Numbered from the stretch's first letter, positions 8,736 to 18,835 are shown. The stretch is DNA of 63,442 nt from JBEKHT01 sp049511715 (GCA_049511715.1 JBEKXU010000017.1:1-63442); one strand, 5' to 3'. The notes: generated by a model from the sequence alone, not told the origin. Made by a program: numbers and translations.

Positions 8736-9923
8736 ATGACAGCCCAAATTCCCAGTTCGGCACGGCCCGCCAAGCTCCTGTACCTTGTGCCCACACTGGC
8801 AGCAGGGGGGACAGAGCAGCAGGTGGCGCTGCTGGTCCGGGGCCTGGATCGGTCTAGGTTTCAACCGCTTCTTGTGACCATCTATGGTCCTGACCTTGTC
8901 CCGGTCGAGATTCCCCTTTCGGATTGCCGACAGGTAAGCTTGGCCAAACCTCTGGGGAAACTCGGCAACCTGATAGCTCTCGGCCGCCTGAGGAGTCTCA
9001 TTCGCAGTGAGCAGCCCGATATCGTTCAGTCCTTCCTCCGTCCGGCCGACCTGTATCTCCGTTTGGCTGGTCGGCTCGCAGGCCACCCTCGAGTGGTGAC
9101 CTCTCTGCGCACTCGAATCGACGGGTTCTGGTCACCGGCCTGGCAACGCACGGAGAGGATGCTCTGGCGTGCCAGCTCTGTGATCGTCTCAAATTCATTC
9201 ACGGTGGCCGAAGAGGCGCGTGGGCTTCTTGGGATTCCCGACTCGCGACTACGGGTGATCCCCAATGGGGTCGACCTGGAACGCTTCCGGCCTGACGGGT
9301 CAAAGGTCGAGGCCAGGGAAGCCATCGGGCTTGGTCGGTGGAACTTTCTCGTGGGAATGGTGGCCCGCTATTCGCCCGTCAAGGATCATGAGACCCTATT
9401 GCGGGCTCTGTCGATGGTTCAAAAGACGGGCGACTGGCCCCCGACGGCAGGCGTGCTATTCGTGGGGGGCACGACCTACCGGGAGACACGGGACCGGGTG
9501 GAGGCGCAAATTCGGGAAGCGGGCCTCGAAAGCGATTGCGAGGCCAGAGGAGTGACCTCGGACGTCGTCGGGGTCTATCATGCCCTGGACTGGCTGGTCC
9601 TGCCTTCCAGACATGAGGGGTTCCCCAATACGGTACTGGAAGCCATGGCATGCGGCAGGCCAGTAATCGTGTCTTCGGCGGCGAACGCCGAAGGCCTGGT
9701 TGTGGAGGGCAAAACCGGGTTTCTTTTCCCGACCGGGAACGCCGAAGCTCTGGCGGATTGCCTTAGGAAGGCCTTGACCTTGCCGGAGGAAAACAGGCAG
9801 GCCATGGGGCGCGCGGCACGAACGGAAACGGAGCAGCGCTTCTCGTCAATCAAGATGGTGGATCGCTACGAGGCTCTTTACGATGAGCTGCTCGGAAAGG
9901 GACAGGATCCTCCTTGCATGTAG
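8736..9923 (+). CDS. Glycosyltransferase family 4 (GT-B fold)
   Basis: 395 residues. The N-terminal Rossmann half begins KLLYLVPTLAAGGTEQQVALLV, with the glycine loop AGGTEQ that contacts the acceptor. The C-terminal half has VIPNGVDLERF and the retaining EX7E signature in RHEGFPNTVLEAMACG, where the two Glu and the basic residue bind the nucleotide-sugar phosphate. It is a cytoplasmic or membrane-peripheral enzyme adding one sugar from an NDP donor. It heads a run of overlapping glycosyltransferase genes; its last bases overlap the next start. Substrate cannot be read from sequence. Confidence 0.85.
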   Translation: MTAQIPSSARPAKLLYLVPTLAAGGTEQQVALLVRGLDRSRFQPLLVTIYGPDLVPVEIPLSDCRQVSLAKPLGKLGNLIALGRLRSLIRSEQPDIVQSFLRPADLYLRLAGRLAGHPRVVTSLRTRIDGFWSPAWQRTERMLWRASSVIVSNSFTVAEEARGLLGIPDSRLRVIPNGVDLERFRPDGSKVEAREAIGLGRWNFLVGMVARYSPVKDHETLLRALSMVQKTGDWPPTAGVLFVGGTTYRETRDRVEAQIREAGLESDCEARGVTSDVVGVYHALDWLVLPSRHEGFPNTVLEAMACGRPVIVSSAANAEGLVVEGKTGFLFPTGNAEALADCLRKALTLPEENRQAMGRAARTETEQRFSSIKMVDRYEALYDELLGKGQDPPCM

Positions 9924-11032
9924 CCTTCATTCATGACGCCCTTCCCGAGTACCGCCGGCCGCTCTTCGACCTGATTGGGCGCCGCCATCGAGTCAATTTT
10001 TTCTTCACGGATGCGAGATCGGAATCGCTCCCGGAGGGATCCGTGAGGGTGAAGGGCTTTCGTGTTCCCGAAATGTCAGACTTTGTCATCGCTCCCCGAC
10101 TTCTCGGGAAGCTCGTGGAGGTCCATCGGCGGGACCCCTTCGATGTGGTCCTATTGCCTGACCTCGGCTTTTTCTCTTGTCACATCGGCTATCTTTTCTC
10201 CCGATCCGCCAGGCTTCCGTATGTTCTCTGGACAGGGGAGTGGTGCCCGGTTCGCCACCCGCGGCGGTGGGCGATGCGGCCTCTGGAAGGAGGGATCGCC
10301 AAAGGGGCGGCGGCTTGCCTGGCCTATAGCAGCCGAACCCAGCAGAGGCTGGAGCAGCTTGGCGTCCCGGCGGAGCGAATACGTGTCGCAGGAAATGCAA
10401 GCGATTACCGGTACTCCCAACCTTCCAGGGGCGAGCTTGACCGGGTCCGTCGAGAGTGGTCGATCGAGGATCGGCAGGTCATTCTCTTCCTGGGACGGCT
10501 CTTGGAATTCAAGGGCCCCGATATATTGCTGGAGGCGTTTGCCGGGCTGGAGCCATCCCGAAAGGCCTTCTTGGTGCTGGCTGGACAGGGACCGCTGCTG
10601 CATCGCCTGCAGCAGCAGGTCCGCCGAAGAAGGATGGCTCATGTCCATTTCACCGGGCACACCGTCGAGAGCAGCAGGGAAAAGGACCTCCTGTACGGGC
10701 TGGCTTCGGTCTTTGTGCTTCCCTCCCGACGCTGGCGCACGGCAGAACCTTGGGGGCTGGTGTTGAATGAAGCCGCCAGCGCTTCTCTTCCCATCGTGAC
10801 GACTCAGTGGGCCGGAGCGGTCGGGGACTTGATTCGAGATGGGGAGACGGGATTTGTGATCCCGGCTGAGGATCCACCTTCCTTGGGCGCAATGATCATG
10901 GAGATTCTGGAGAATCCACACCAGGCGAAGGAACGCGGCCTGCGCGCACGAGATGTCGCTTCGGGATTCACGATCGACCGAATAGCCGATGCCTTGGACT
11001 GGGGGATCCGAACTGCGGAAGCTGCGAAGTGA
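9914..11032 (+). CDS. Glycosyltransferase family 4
   Basis: 372 residues from a TTG inside the end of the upstream gene, reading HVAFIHDALPEYRRPLFDLI. The C-terminal domain has FLGRLLEFKGPDILLEAF and a variant EX7E region, RTAEPWGLVLNEAASASLP. The N-terminus with PEYRRPLF is common in transferases acting early in O-antigen or capsule assembly. It overlaps its neighbours on both sides (GTGA at 11029), so translation is probably coupled. Confidence 0.8.
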   Translation: MHVAFIHDALPEYRRPLFDLIGRRHRVNFFFTDARSESLPEGSVRVKGFRVPEMSDFVIAPRLLGKLVEVHRRDPFDVVLLPDLGFFSCHIGYLFSRSARLPYVLWTGEWCPVRHPRRWAMRPLEGGIAKGAAACLAYSSRTQQRLEQLGVPAERIRVAGNASDYRYSQPSRGELDRVRREWSIEDRQVILFLGRLLEFKGPDILLEAFAGLEPSRKAFLVLAGQGPLLHRLQQQVRRRRMAHVHFTGHTVESSREKDLLYGLASVFVLPSRRWRTAEPWGLVLNEAASASLPIVTTQWAGAVGDLIRDGETGFVIPAEDPPSLGAMIMEILENPHQAKERGLRARDVASGFTIDRIADALDWGIRTAEAAK

Positions 11033-12153
11033 ATAACCCTCGCATTGCCCTTATTTGCTTTTCCCCGCTCCGAGCAGGAGGAGTAGAAACTCACCTGCTC
11101 CAGATCGTGGAAGGGATGGCGTCCGATTTCGATTTCCTCGCCATCGGAGACGCCCAAGAACCCTTTGCGAGTCAGGCAAGAGACCGCGGGGCGCAGGTGC
11201 TACCGCTCTGCCCCTCGAGCAAGTTCGACCTCGGGACGATCCTGGAGCTGCAAGGTGTGTTTCGACGAAACCGGGTTGCCATTGTTCATACCCACGAAGC
11301 CAGGGCCGGGTTGCTGGGGAGAGTAGCGGCCAAAAAGGCCGGGAGGATGTCGCTCCACACCGTTCATACACCGGCGTTCTTTTTGGCCCGCAGCCGAGGG
11401 GCCATCTGGGCGTACCAGCGAGTTGAGGGACTACTGAACCGATTCGCGAGTGATGGCATAGTGTTCGTCTCACCGACCATACGTGATCTCTACAGCCGCC
11501 TGGGGTTAGCGCCTCCCGGGAAATCCTTTCTGATCCCAAACGGATTGGAGGAAGATTGGTTTCAGGCGGAGCGGGAGCGGCGCCTGTCCGAGGGAGTGCA
11601 GTTTCTTTATGTGGGAAGACTTGCCCCGGAGAAGAATCTTCCTACCCTGATGGAGGCGTTCTCCAGGATAGCCGCAGAATTTCCCGGCACCCGCCTGCGG
11701 ATCGTGGGCAGCGGATCCTTGCGGGAGGAACTGGAGCGGATGGCGAGCCAAGAACAACTCAAGGGAAAGGTGGACTTTGCAGGCACCCTTTCTCGCGAAG
11801 AGGTGCGAGAGGTCATGCAAGAGTCGGACGCGTTCGTCTTCCCCTCTCGTTTCGAGAGCATGTCGTATACTTTGCTGGAGGCCATGGCCTGCGGGCTGGC
11901 GTGTGTTGCCACCGATGTGGGTGGGAACCGCGACCTGATCGCGGATGGAGCGTCGGGGATTCTGGTTCCCCCGGGCAACATCCTCGCTTTGGAGAGCGCC
12001 ATGCGTTCGGTGGCGGGATCGCTGGCGTTGCGGCGAGAGCTCGGCCGGGCGGCGAGGGAGCGCGCTCGAGAATATACGGTTGAAAAAATGCTCCAATCCA
12101 CTCGTGGCCTTTACTTGTCGTTACTCGCACCTCACAATCTTCGCCAGGACTAA
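11029..12153 (+). CDS. Glycosyltransferase family 4
   Basis: 374 residues starting at a GTG that overlaps the upstream stop. Features: N-terminal RIALICFSPLRAGGVETHLL with the GGVE loop, the HTHEARAG block, and the C-terminal FVFPSRFESMSYTLLEAMACG containing EX7E (E-SMSYTLL-E). This is a canonical retaining GT4 of the GT-B fold. The stop TAA overlaps the next ATG (TAATG), placing it firmly in the operon. Confidence 0.85.
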   Translation: MNNPRIALICFSPLRAGGVETHLLQIVEGMASDFDFLAIGDAQEPFASQARDRGAQVLPLCPSSKFDLGTILELQGVFRRNRVAIVHTHEARAGLLGRVAAKKAGRMSLHTVHTPAFFLARSRGAIWAYQRVEGLLNRFASDGIVFVSPTIRDLYSRLGLAPPGKSFLIPNGLEEDWFQAERERRLSEGVQFLYVGRLAPEKNLPTLMEAFSRIAAEFPGTRLRIVGSGSLREELERMASQEQLKGKVDFAGTLSREEVREVMQESDAFVFPSRFESMSYTLLEAMACGLACVATDVGGNRDLIADGASGILVPPGNILALESAMRSVAGSLALRRELGRAARERAREYTVEKMLQSTRGLYLSLLAPHNLRQD

Positions 12154-13634
12154 TGTCGCGACCTGTAAACCTTGTGCTCTTGTTTGCTTCGGGGCTGGTT
12201 CTTGCCGTGGCCACCGCGCTCCTGCCTTGGGAGCAGTTCGGGGCTCCCTTCCTCGTTCTTCTGCTGGGAGCATGCGGCCTGACGGCGTGGGTCTGGGTGG
12301 ACGCGGGGCCTGGGCCCAGGCGCCGGGTTCTGCTTTTCGTGGGCAGCGCTCTGCTTCTCCGCATTGTCGCTGCCGGCCTGTTCAATGGCTGGCTGGGCCC
12401 CCAAGGCCTTTGGAATGACTCCATTACCTACGATCGGATCGGCTGGGCCCTGGCGCAAGCTTGGCATTCCGGAAGTGCGAGCGCGGCCGGACTTGGAGCT
12501 CTGGCCTATCTGGCCGCGGAACCTTTTTCCAATGTCGTAGGCGCCGTTTACTTCCTCCTGGGCCATTCGCCTGCCGCCATGGTCGCTTTGAACTGCCTGC
12601 TAGGGGCTGGCACGGTCTATCTTACCTACTGCCTGGCTGTTCCTCTGGTCGGGCGGGACGTCGCTTGGCTGACGGGTTGGATGGCGACGCTTTACTCGGG
12701 TTTCTGGGTCTTCAGCCTCATGATTCTCAAGGATGGCCTGACCCTATTCATGCTGCTTTTCTTCCTTGTTTCATTTTATCGCCTGGTCTTCGTGGACCGG
12801 CTGAGTCCGTCTTCCATTCTGTGGCTTGCGCTGGCCGCCGGGTGCGGCCTGTTCCTAAAAGACCTTCGCGATTACGTGTGGGTTCTGGCGGGGTTCGCGG
12901 CCCTTCTGGTTGTTCTGGCGCGCCTGAGTCAGGTTCGGCGGGGAAGATGGGCCGTCGCTCTGATCGGTTTGGTGATCCTTGGCGGCTTGATTGGCGTAGT
13001 GCCCCGCCTGACGCATACCCCCATCTCGTGGGCGAGCCTGGGCGGTGGTACGTTCCTCGCCTCCTACTTGAAGGAGCTGCCTCCGAGTGGAACCGTGCTT
13101 GACCTTCTGAAGTGGACCAGCATTCACCCTGTAGCCTTTGCCAAATTTGCCGGTCTCTCCATCGTCTCCAGCGCCCTGGCTCCTTACGCCTGGATTCTTC
13201 CTGGGTCAATCCCTGGAACTCTACCGTTCAATGCCTACACGGTGTCCTATCCCGGAATGTGGCTGTGGTACTTCTTGCTCCCCTTTTCGCTGATCGGTGC
13301 TGTCGTGGGCCTGCGACGGGCACCGGGCAGGTTCGTTCCTGTTGTGGCTCTGGCCCTTCTGCTTTTTCTTCTTTTTGCCCTCACGATTCCTCGCGAGAGT
13401 CGTCATCGGGACATGGTGATGCCGATCCTGCTCCTCCTTGGCGCGCAGGGAATCGCGTCGGGGTGGAAGTGGAGACAGTGGGGGTGGGTCTTTTGGGCGC
13501 CGCTGTTTGTGGCGGCGGCCGTTAAGATCCAAGCCGTGCCAAGTTTGGCGGTTGCGGCCGCTTGTCTGGCCGTCCTGTTGGGGGCGCTGATTCTCCGGAA
13601 GGGAGGGGGTCAAGCAAGGGTCGCGCCCACTTGA
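12153..13634 (+). CDS. Polytopic membrane protein, GT39-like or polymerase-like
   Basis: 493 residues with about 12 hydrophobic helices. The first outer loop reads GPQGLWNDSITYDRIGWALA; an acidic pair before Y-x2-G is typical of GT-C membrane enzymes. Later helices are short and separated by Arg-rich cytoplasmic loops. In a capsule-type operon such a protein is either a membrane sugar transferase or an oligosaccharide polymerase; sequence alone does not decide. Translation is likely coupled through TAATG with the GT4 gene before it. No Wzx-type flippase was recognised in the window. Confidence 0.65.
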   Translation: MSRPVNLVLLFASGLVLAVATALLPWEQFGAPFLVLLLGACGLTAWVWVDAGPGPRRRVLLFVGSALLLRIVAAGLFNGWLGPQGLWNDSITYDRIGWALAQAWHSGSASAAGLGALAYLAAEPFSNVVGAVYFLLGHSPAAMVALNCLLGAGTVYLTYCLAVPLVGRDVAWLTGWMATLYSGFWVFSLMILKDGLTLFMLLFFLVSFYRLVFVDRLSPSSILWLALAAGCGLFLKDLRDYVWVLAGFAALLVVLARLSQVRRGRWAVALIGLVILGGLIGVVPRLTHTPISWASLGGGTFLASYLKELPPSGTVLDLLKWTSIHPVAFAKFAGLSIVSSALAPYAWILPGSIPGTLPFNAYTVSYPGMWLWYFLLPFSLIGAVVGLRRAPGRFVPVVALALLLFLLFALTIPRESRHRDMVMPILLLLGAQGIASGWKWRQWGWVFWAPLFVAAAVKIQAVPSLAVAAACLAVLLGALILRKGGGQARVAPT

Positions 13635-13669
13635 CCCCGGTCCAGAATGCGGACAAGAGCCCGTCCTCG

Positions 13670-14878
13670 ATGCGCATCCTTTTCGTAGGTCCCAAAATAC
13701 CTTACCCGCCCACAGACGGCGGTCGCATCGGAATCTTCCAACCCTTGAGGCACTTGGCCTCTCGCGGTCATGCGGTGTCCTACCTAGGGTTTGGAGAGGA
13801 GACAGCGGCCCAAGAATTTCGCCAGGAGGCCGGCTTGACCTGGGCCCAGGCGGTACCTCACGACACGCGCACGCGGTTCTCAGCCGCCCTGGGATCGGTC
13901 TTTTCTTCGTTGCCCTATACCGCGAGCAAGTATCGATCGAGGGAGATGACAACCGCCTTGGAAGGCGCCCTGCACAGGACGCAGTACGACCTGGTGCAGT
14001 TCGAGGGGAGTCACATGGCGCATTATCTTGCGACAGCCCACGACGCCGGTCTCCCCACGGTTCTGCACCTGCACAATATGGAATGGGTGCTGGCCCAGCG
14101 CTTTGCTCGAACGGTTCGTGGCCCGCTGCGCTGGTTTGTGAACCTTCAAGCGGCGAGGATGATGAGGTTCGAAACCGCGGCTTGCGCGAAGGCCGATCTC
14201 TGTCTGACCTTCACCCCAGAGGACAGCGCACGTGTGAGGCAGCTTGTGCCTGGGGCACGGGTGGCCGTGATGCCGGGTGGGGTGGATGTAGGTCGCTATT
14301 TAGGATTCCGTGATGCCGAGGATCCGCGCGCGGTGGTCTTGCTAGGAGCTTTTGATTGGCCTCCGAATGTGGATTCCGCTCGCTGGTTTTATCGGGCTAT
14401 TTGGCCCCGAATTGTTAGATCTGTCCCTGAGGCAAGGTGCATCCTCGTCGGCAAACAACCGCCCCCTGAGTTCTACCGTTGGCAGGAGAAGGGACCTTCG
14501 GTGATAGTCACCGGATATGTGGAAGACGTCCGTCCCTATCTGGCGATGGCAGCGGTTGTCGTGGTGCCCTTGCGCAGCGGCGGAGGCATGAGGCTGAAGA
14601 TCCCGGAGGCTTTCGCGATGAAGAAGGCCGTGGTCAGCACGCGCCTGGGCGCAGAAGGTCTGGGCGCTGTCCCGGGGGAGCATCTTGTCCTGGCGGATGA
14701 GGAAGGAGAGTTCGCGGACGAGGTGGTAAGATTACTTGCCTCGACCAGCGATCGAGCCCGGTTGGGTACCGCGGCTTACCGCTGGGTAGCGTCCCATTTG
14801 AGCTGGGGAGAGATCATCGCCCGAGTCGAAGGGGAATACACATCACTGATCCGTCTGTCTCGAATCCCCCTCCCGTGA
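13670..14878 (+). CDS. Glycosyltransferase family 4 (sugar transferase)
   Basis: The start is set at ATG 13670 (MRILFVGPKIPYPPTDGG), 402 residues, because the upstream extension is low-complexity and overlaps nothing conserved. The N-terminus with PYPPTDGGRIG is typical of a GT4 subgroup seen in exopolysaccharide loci. The motif VVVVPLRSGGGMRLKIPEAF replaces the usual EGFG region, and the second Glu remains. It is a cytoplasmic GT-B enzyme. The stop overlaps the next GTG. Confidence 0.8.
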   Translation: MRILFVGPKIPYPPTDGGRIGIFQPLRHLASRGHAVSYLGFGEETAAQEFRQEAGLTWAQAVPHDTRTRFSAALGSVFSSLPYTASKYRSREMTTALEGALHRTQYDLVQFEGSHMAHYLATAHDAGLPTVLHLHNMEWVLAQRFARTVRGPLRWFVNLQAARMMRFETAACAKADLCLTFTPEDSARVRQLVPGARVAVMPGGVDVGRYLGFRDAEDPRAVVLLGAFDWPPNVDSARWFYRAIWPRIVRSVPEARCILVGKQPPPEFYRWQEKGPSVIVTGYVEDVRPYLAMAAVVVVPLRSGGGMRLKIPEAFAMKKAVVSTRLGAEGLGAVPGEHLVLADEEGEFADEVVRLLASTSDRARLGTAAYRWVASHLSWGEIIARVEGEYTSLIRLSRIPLP

Positions 14879-15939
14879 AAATGTCCGATGGGGACACCGG
14901 CCGCGCGCGGGCAATTGCGATTGTCCCGGAGGTGTCCCTTCTGGTGCCTTGTCGAAACGAGGCGGGCACCATCAATCAAGTGCTCGAAGCCCTTTACCAG
15001 CAAACCTACCCCCGCGAGCAGATCGAGGTCATTGTCGCCGATGGCCGCTCGGACGACGGAACTCAAGATCAAGTCGAGAGGTTCGTTCGCCATCGTTCCG
15101 ATCTCCAGGTGACCCTTGTTGACAATCCGGGGCGATCTGCGCCGGCCGGGCTGAACTGCGCTCTCGGACTGGCCCGAGGGAAGTTTATCTTGCGAATGGA
15201 TGGTCATGCTCTGGCCGACGCCGACTATGTCGCCCGGTGCGTTCAGACACTGGCTGAAACCGGCAGTGACGGTGTCGGGGGCGTTTGGGAGATCCACGCG
15301 GGGGGACCAGGCGCGGTCGCTCGCGGCATCGCCGCAGCTGGGGCTCATCCGTTCGGTGCGGGGGATGCGCGCTATCGCATTGGAGGAAGCGCGGGTTGGG
15401 TGGATACGGTCCCCTTTGGAGCCTACCGGCGTGAGGTTTTCGATCGCGTGGGCCTCTTCGATGAGCGGGTGGCCGTCAACGAGGACTACGACTTCAACTA
15501 TCGCCTTCGCGCTTCCGGAGGGAAGCTCTATTTCAACCCCGAAATCCGTTCTCATTATTTTGCCCGCGGCAACCTGCAGGCGCTGAGTCGCCAGTATTAT
15601 CGGTACGGCTTTCAAAAGGCCACGATGCTTTCCTACCACCCAGGCTCCTTGCGCTGGCGCCAGATCGCTGCTCCCGTCCTGGTCTTGTCCTTGCTTGTTC
15701 TTGGGCTGGTAGGTCTAGGATCCCACTGGGTGGCCGAGGTATTCCTCGCAGAGGTCGGGCTCTATTTGGTCCTGGCCGTTGGTTCCGCTCTGCATCAGGC
15801 CTTTCGACGAAAAGACGCGAGTCTGATCCTTACCATGCCGTTGGCCTTTGCCGCGATGCATCTGTCCTGGGGGACAGGATTCTGGCTGGGTCAATTGAGC
15901 TCGGACATCCGTATTCTGCGGCGTGAAAGGAAGACGTAG
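14875..15939 (+). CDS. Glycosyltransferase family 2, ExoA-like
   Basis: 354 residues. The N-terminal GT-A fold starts VSLLVPCRNEAGTINQVLEAL; the DGRSDDGTQD block and the metal-binding DxD-like RMDGHALAD follow. The acceptor-side motif is NEDYDFNYRLR (ED-Y pattern). Two or three C-terminal helices (about 260-330) anchor it to the membrane. This plan matches ExoA-type transferases that build lipid-linked repeat units on the cytoplasmic face. It overlaps the preceding gene by GTGA. Confidence 0.85.
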   Translation: MKMSDGDTGRARAIAIVPEVSLLVPCRNEAGTINQVLEALYQQTYPREQIEVIVADGRSDDGTQDQVERFVRHRSDLQVTLVDNPGRSAPAGLNCALGLARGKFILRMDGHALADADYVARCVQTLAETGSDGVGGVWEIHAGGPGAVARGIAAAGAHPFGAGDARYRIGGSAGWVDTVPFGAYRREVFDRVGLFDERVAVNEDYDFNYRLRASGGKLYFNPEIRSHYFARGNLQALSRQYYRYGFQKATMLSYHPGSLRWRQIAAPVLVLSLLVLGLVGLGSHWVAEVFLAEVGLYLVLAVGSALHQAFRRKDASLILTMPLAFAAMHLSWGTGFWLGQLSSDIRILRRERKT

Positions 15940-15941
15940 GA

Positions 15942-16889
15942 ATGCCGAGGTTCCTGGTAACAGGGGGGGCCGGTTTCATTGGGTCACACATCGTCGAGAC
16001 TCTGGTGAGGCGGGGGGATGAGGTGCGGGTCTATGACAATTTCTCGGCGGGGCGGGAGGAGAACCTGAGTTCCGTGCGGGATCGGATTGAGGTGCACCGA
16101 GAAGACATCCGGGATCGAGGGGCCCTGCAGAAGGCGATGGCCGACGTCGATGGGGTCCTTCATGAGGCTGCATTGGTGTCCACCGCTCGATCGGTCCAAT
16201 GCCCGGAAGAAACCCATAAGGTCAATCTCATGGGTACTCTCAACGTGCTCCTCGAGGCCCAGGCGGCTGGCGTGAAGCGGGTCATTCTGGCCTCTTCTTC
16301 GGCCGTCTACGGGGATCGGCCGGATCCGGCCCGGGAAGACAGTCTGGCGCGGCCGCTCACGCCGTACGCGGCCTCCAAAGTGGCCGCGGAAGCGTATGCC
16401 CAGGCGTTCTCCTCTTCCTATGGTTTGGAGGTGATCTGCTTGAGATACTTCAATGTCTACGGGCCGCGACAGGACCCTTCCTCGGAGTACTCGGGCGTGA
16501 TCGCACGGTTCGCCCGAGCCCTGACGGCGCAGGACCATGGAATCATCTATGGGGACGGATCCCAGACCCGCGATTTCGTGTACGTCGGTGATGTGGTGAG
16601 GGCCAACCTGCTGGCCTGCGAAGTCCCCGGGATTGGGGGAAGGACATTTAACATCGGGACTGGGCACCCCACCCGAGTCATCGATCTCTATCGCCGAATG
16701 GGCACTCTTTGCGGCGGCTCGGGATCTCCGCGGTTTGGACCGGCGCGGAAGGGAGATATCCTGCATTCCTGTTCTAGCCCCGCCCTGGCCAAGAGACTGT
16801 TGGGGTTTCAGAGCGAGGTGGGACTGGAGGAAGGCCTGGGAGCGACGTTGGCCTGGTATGGCCTCGGCCCCAGCCGGAGCGGTCGATGA
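15942..16889 (+). CDS. NAD-dependent sugar-nucleotide epimerase (extended SDR, GalE/WbpP-like)
   Basis: 315 residues of the extended short-chain dehydrogenase fold. TGGAGFIGSHIVE binds NAD at the N-terminus, the SSSAVYGD strand carries the catalytic Ser/Thr region, and YAASK supplies Tyr and Lys. RYFNVYGPRQDPSSEYSGVI is characteristic of UDP-hexose and UDP-HexNAc 4-epimerases. It probably makes UDP-Gal, UDP-GalNAc or the corresponding uronic form for the glycan built by its neighbours. The stop overlaps the start of the CapD-type gene. Confidence 0.85.
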   Translation: MPRFLVTGGAGFIGSHIVETLVRRGDEVRVYDNFSAGREENLSSVRDRIEVHREDIRDRGALQKAMADVDGVLHEAALVSTARSVQCPEETHKVNLMGTLNVLLEAQAAGVKRVILASSSAVYGDRPDPAREDSLARPLTPYAASKVAAEAYAQAFSSSYGLEVICLRYFNVYGPRQDPSSEYSGVIARFARALTAQDHGIIYGDGSQTRDFVYVGDVVRANLLACEVPGIGGRTFNIGTGHPTRVIDLYRRMGTLCGGSGSPRFGPARKGDILHSCSSPALAKRLLGFQSEVGLEEGLGATLAWYGLGPSRSGR

Positions 16890-18772
16890 AACTTCCGCGC
16901 CTAGCCATCCGCAACCGTTACTTCTTTCTGCTCGACCTCGGGCTCATCACGGCCTCGGTCTTCCTGGCCTTTGCCTTGCGGCTTGAGTTAGGGCCAAATT
17001 TCCGCGCCTATCTACCCGTCGCTTTGTTGATGGCAGGGCAAGCGCTGCTGATCAAACCCTTGGTCTTTTGGGCCATGGGCTTGTACCGGCGCTACTGGGC
17101 CTACGCCAGCGTCAATGAAATGGTGCTGATCTTCACCACCGTGACGCTGAGCTCGGTCATCTTGGGGGTTTGGATCTACATCGACGTGTGGCTCGGGTGG
17201 CAGACCGTCCCACGGTCTATTCCCATCATTGACTGGTTGGTGACTCTGTTTCTTGTGGGTGGTGTCCGGCTTTCGGTGAGGCTGGGGAGCGAACTTGAGC
17301 AAGGTCGTCGGCGGATCCCCGGAAGTGCTTTGGAGCGGCGGGTTCTTGTGGTCGGGGCGGGGGATGCAGGTTCCCTGGTGGTTCGCGAGATGCTTAGGAA
17401 CCCGGATCTTCATCTCCAGCCGGTGGGTTTTCTGGATGACGATCCGGCCAAGCTTCACCAACGGATTCACGGTGTTGCCGTCCTCGGTTCCATCCAGGAA
17501 CTGGCGGCCGTTTCGGCCGAAGAGGTTGTGGACGAAGTCGTGATTGCCATGCCGTCCGCCCCGGGCGAGGTGTTTCGGCGCGTGACGGATGCTTGCCGGC
17601 TGGCTCGGCTGCCCTTCCGCACGATGCCCGGGATCTATGAGCTCGTCGGCGGGCGCTTCAGTGCGAGCCGCTTGCGGGGCGTTGAGGTGGGCGACCTCCT
17701 GCGGCGAGAGCCGGCGGCCACGTCCGACCAGGCGGTAGGCTTGGCCCTGGGAGGCCGGCGGGTGCTCGTTACAGGGGCTGGAGGGTCGATTGGACTTGAA
17801 CTCTGCCGCCAGGTCGCCCGCTGGGGGCCTTCCGACGTGGTTCTCCTGGGCCACGGCGAAAACAGCATCTTCGACGGGTTGCTTGACTTGGGGGAGGCTT
17901 TCCCCAGCCTGCCTCTCCATCCGGTGATCGCGGACATCCGGGATCTGGGGCGAGTCCGGGCCGTTTTTCAGAAGCAGCGACCCCAGGTGGTCTTTCACGC
18001 GGCGGCGCACAAACATGTTCCCCTGATGGAGGCCAACCCGGAGGACGCACTCTCCAATAATGTCCTTGGGACCCGCAACCTCGTCGAGGCTGCCCTGGAG
18101 GCCGATGTGGAACGCCTGGTTCTGATCTCCAGCGACAAGGCGATCCACCCGGCCAGCATCATGGGGGCCACCAAACGGCTGGCCGAGATGATCGTGCGAG
18201 ACGCCGCTGGTCGTAGCGGTCGTCCCTACGTCTCCGTCAGGTTTGGCAATGTCCTGGGGAGCCGGGGGTCGGTGGTCCCAATCTTCCGGCACCAGATCAA
18301 TCGCGGTGGTCCGATCACGATTACGCACCCCGACATGAAGCGGTACTTCATGACCATCCCGGAGGCAGTCCACCTGGTGCTTCAGGCGGCCAGCCTGGGG
18401 GAAGGCGGGGAGATTTTCATCCTCAAGATGGGCGAGCCCGTTCGCATCGTGAGTCTGGCCGAAGACTTGATTCGCCTGTCAGGACTAGAGCCCGGCAAAG
18501 ATATTCAGATTGTCTTCACCGGGGTCCGTCCCGGCGAAAAGCTTGGGGAACAGCTCTGGGAAGATAACACGGTCCTGGAGCCCACCTCGCACCCGGATAT
18601 TCTCCGGCTGCGGGACAATCACACCCTTTCCGGGGCGGAGATGCAGGATCGGCTGCGGGAACTGGCGGATCTTGTCCAGCGGGGGAAGACCGACGATATG
18701 ATCGAGCTTCTAAACCAGACGGTTGGAGGTACTCTGGGCCAGCTTCCTCCCCCGGAATGGACTGCGCTTTAG
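16886..18772 (+). CDS. CapD/PglF-type UDP-N-acetylhexosamine 4,6-dehydratase, membrane-anchored
   Basis: 628 residues. Four N-terminal membrane helices (about 10-125) are followed by a CoA-binding-like Rossmann region (RVLVVGAGDAGSLVVRE) and then the SDR catalytic domain (VLVTGAGGSIGLELCRQ at about 294). The active-site block is LVLISSDKAIHPASIMGATKR, where the Ser-Asp-Lys and MGATK residues are those of the FlaA1/PglF/CapD dehydratases. They convert UDP-GlcNAc to a 4-keto-6-deoxy sugar, the entry to QuiNAc, FucNAc or bacillosamine. It closes the glycan operon. The length is normal for the long (membrane) form. Confidence 0.88.
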   Translation: MKLPRLAIRNRYFFLLDLGLITASVFLAFALRLELGPNFRAYLPVALLMAGQALLIKPLVFWAMGLYRRYWAYASVNEMVLIFTTVTLSSVILGVWIYIDVWLGWQTVPRSIPIIDWLVTLFLVGGVRLSVRLGSELEQGRRRIPGSALERRVLVVGAGDAGSLVVREMLRNPDLHLQPVGFLDDDPAKLHQRIHGVAVLGSIQELAAVSAEEVVDEVVIAMPSAPGEVFRRVTDACRLARLPFRTMPGIYELVGGRFSASRLRGVEVGDLLRREPAATSDQAVGLALGGRRVLVTGAGGSIGLELCRQVARWGPSDVVLLGHGENSIFDGLLDLGEAFPSLPLHPVIADIRDLGRVRAVFQKQRPQVVFHAAAHKHVPLMEANPEDALSNNVLGTRNLVEAALEADVERLVLISSDKAIHPASIMGATKRLAEMIVRDAAGRSGRPYVSVRFGNVLGSRGSVVPIFRHQINRGGPITITHPDMKRYFMTIPEAVHLVLQAASLGEGGEIFILKMGEPVRIVSLAEDLIRLSGLEPGKDIQIVFTGVRPGEKLGEQLWEDNTVLEPTSHPDILRLRDNHTLSGAEMQDRLRELADLVQRGKTDDMIELLNQTVGGTLGQLPPPEWTAL

Positions 18773-18835
18773 TTCGCCTACCCTCTTTGAGACTCGCGCT
18801 GCCCGCCGTCTTTTCGCGATCGATTTCCAGTCCGT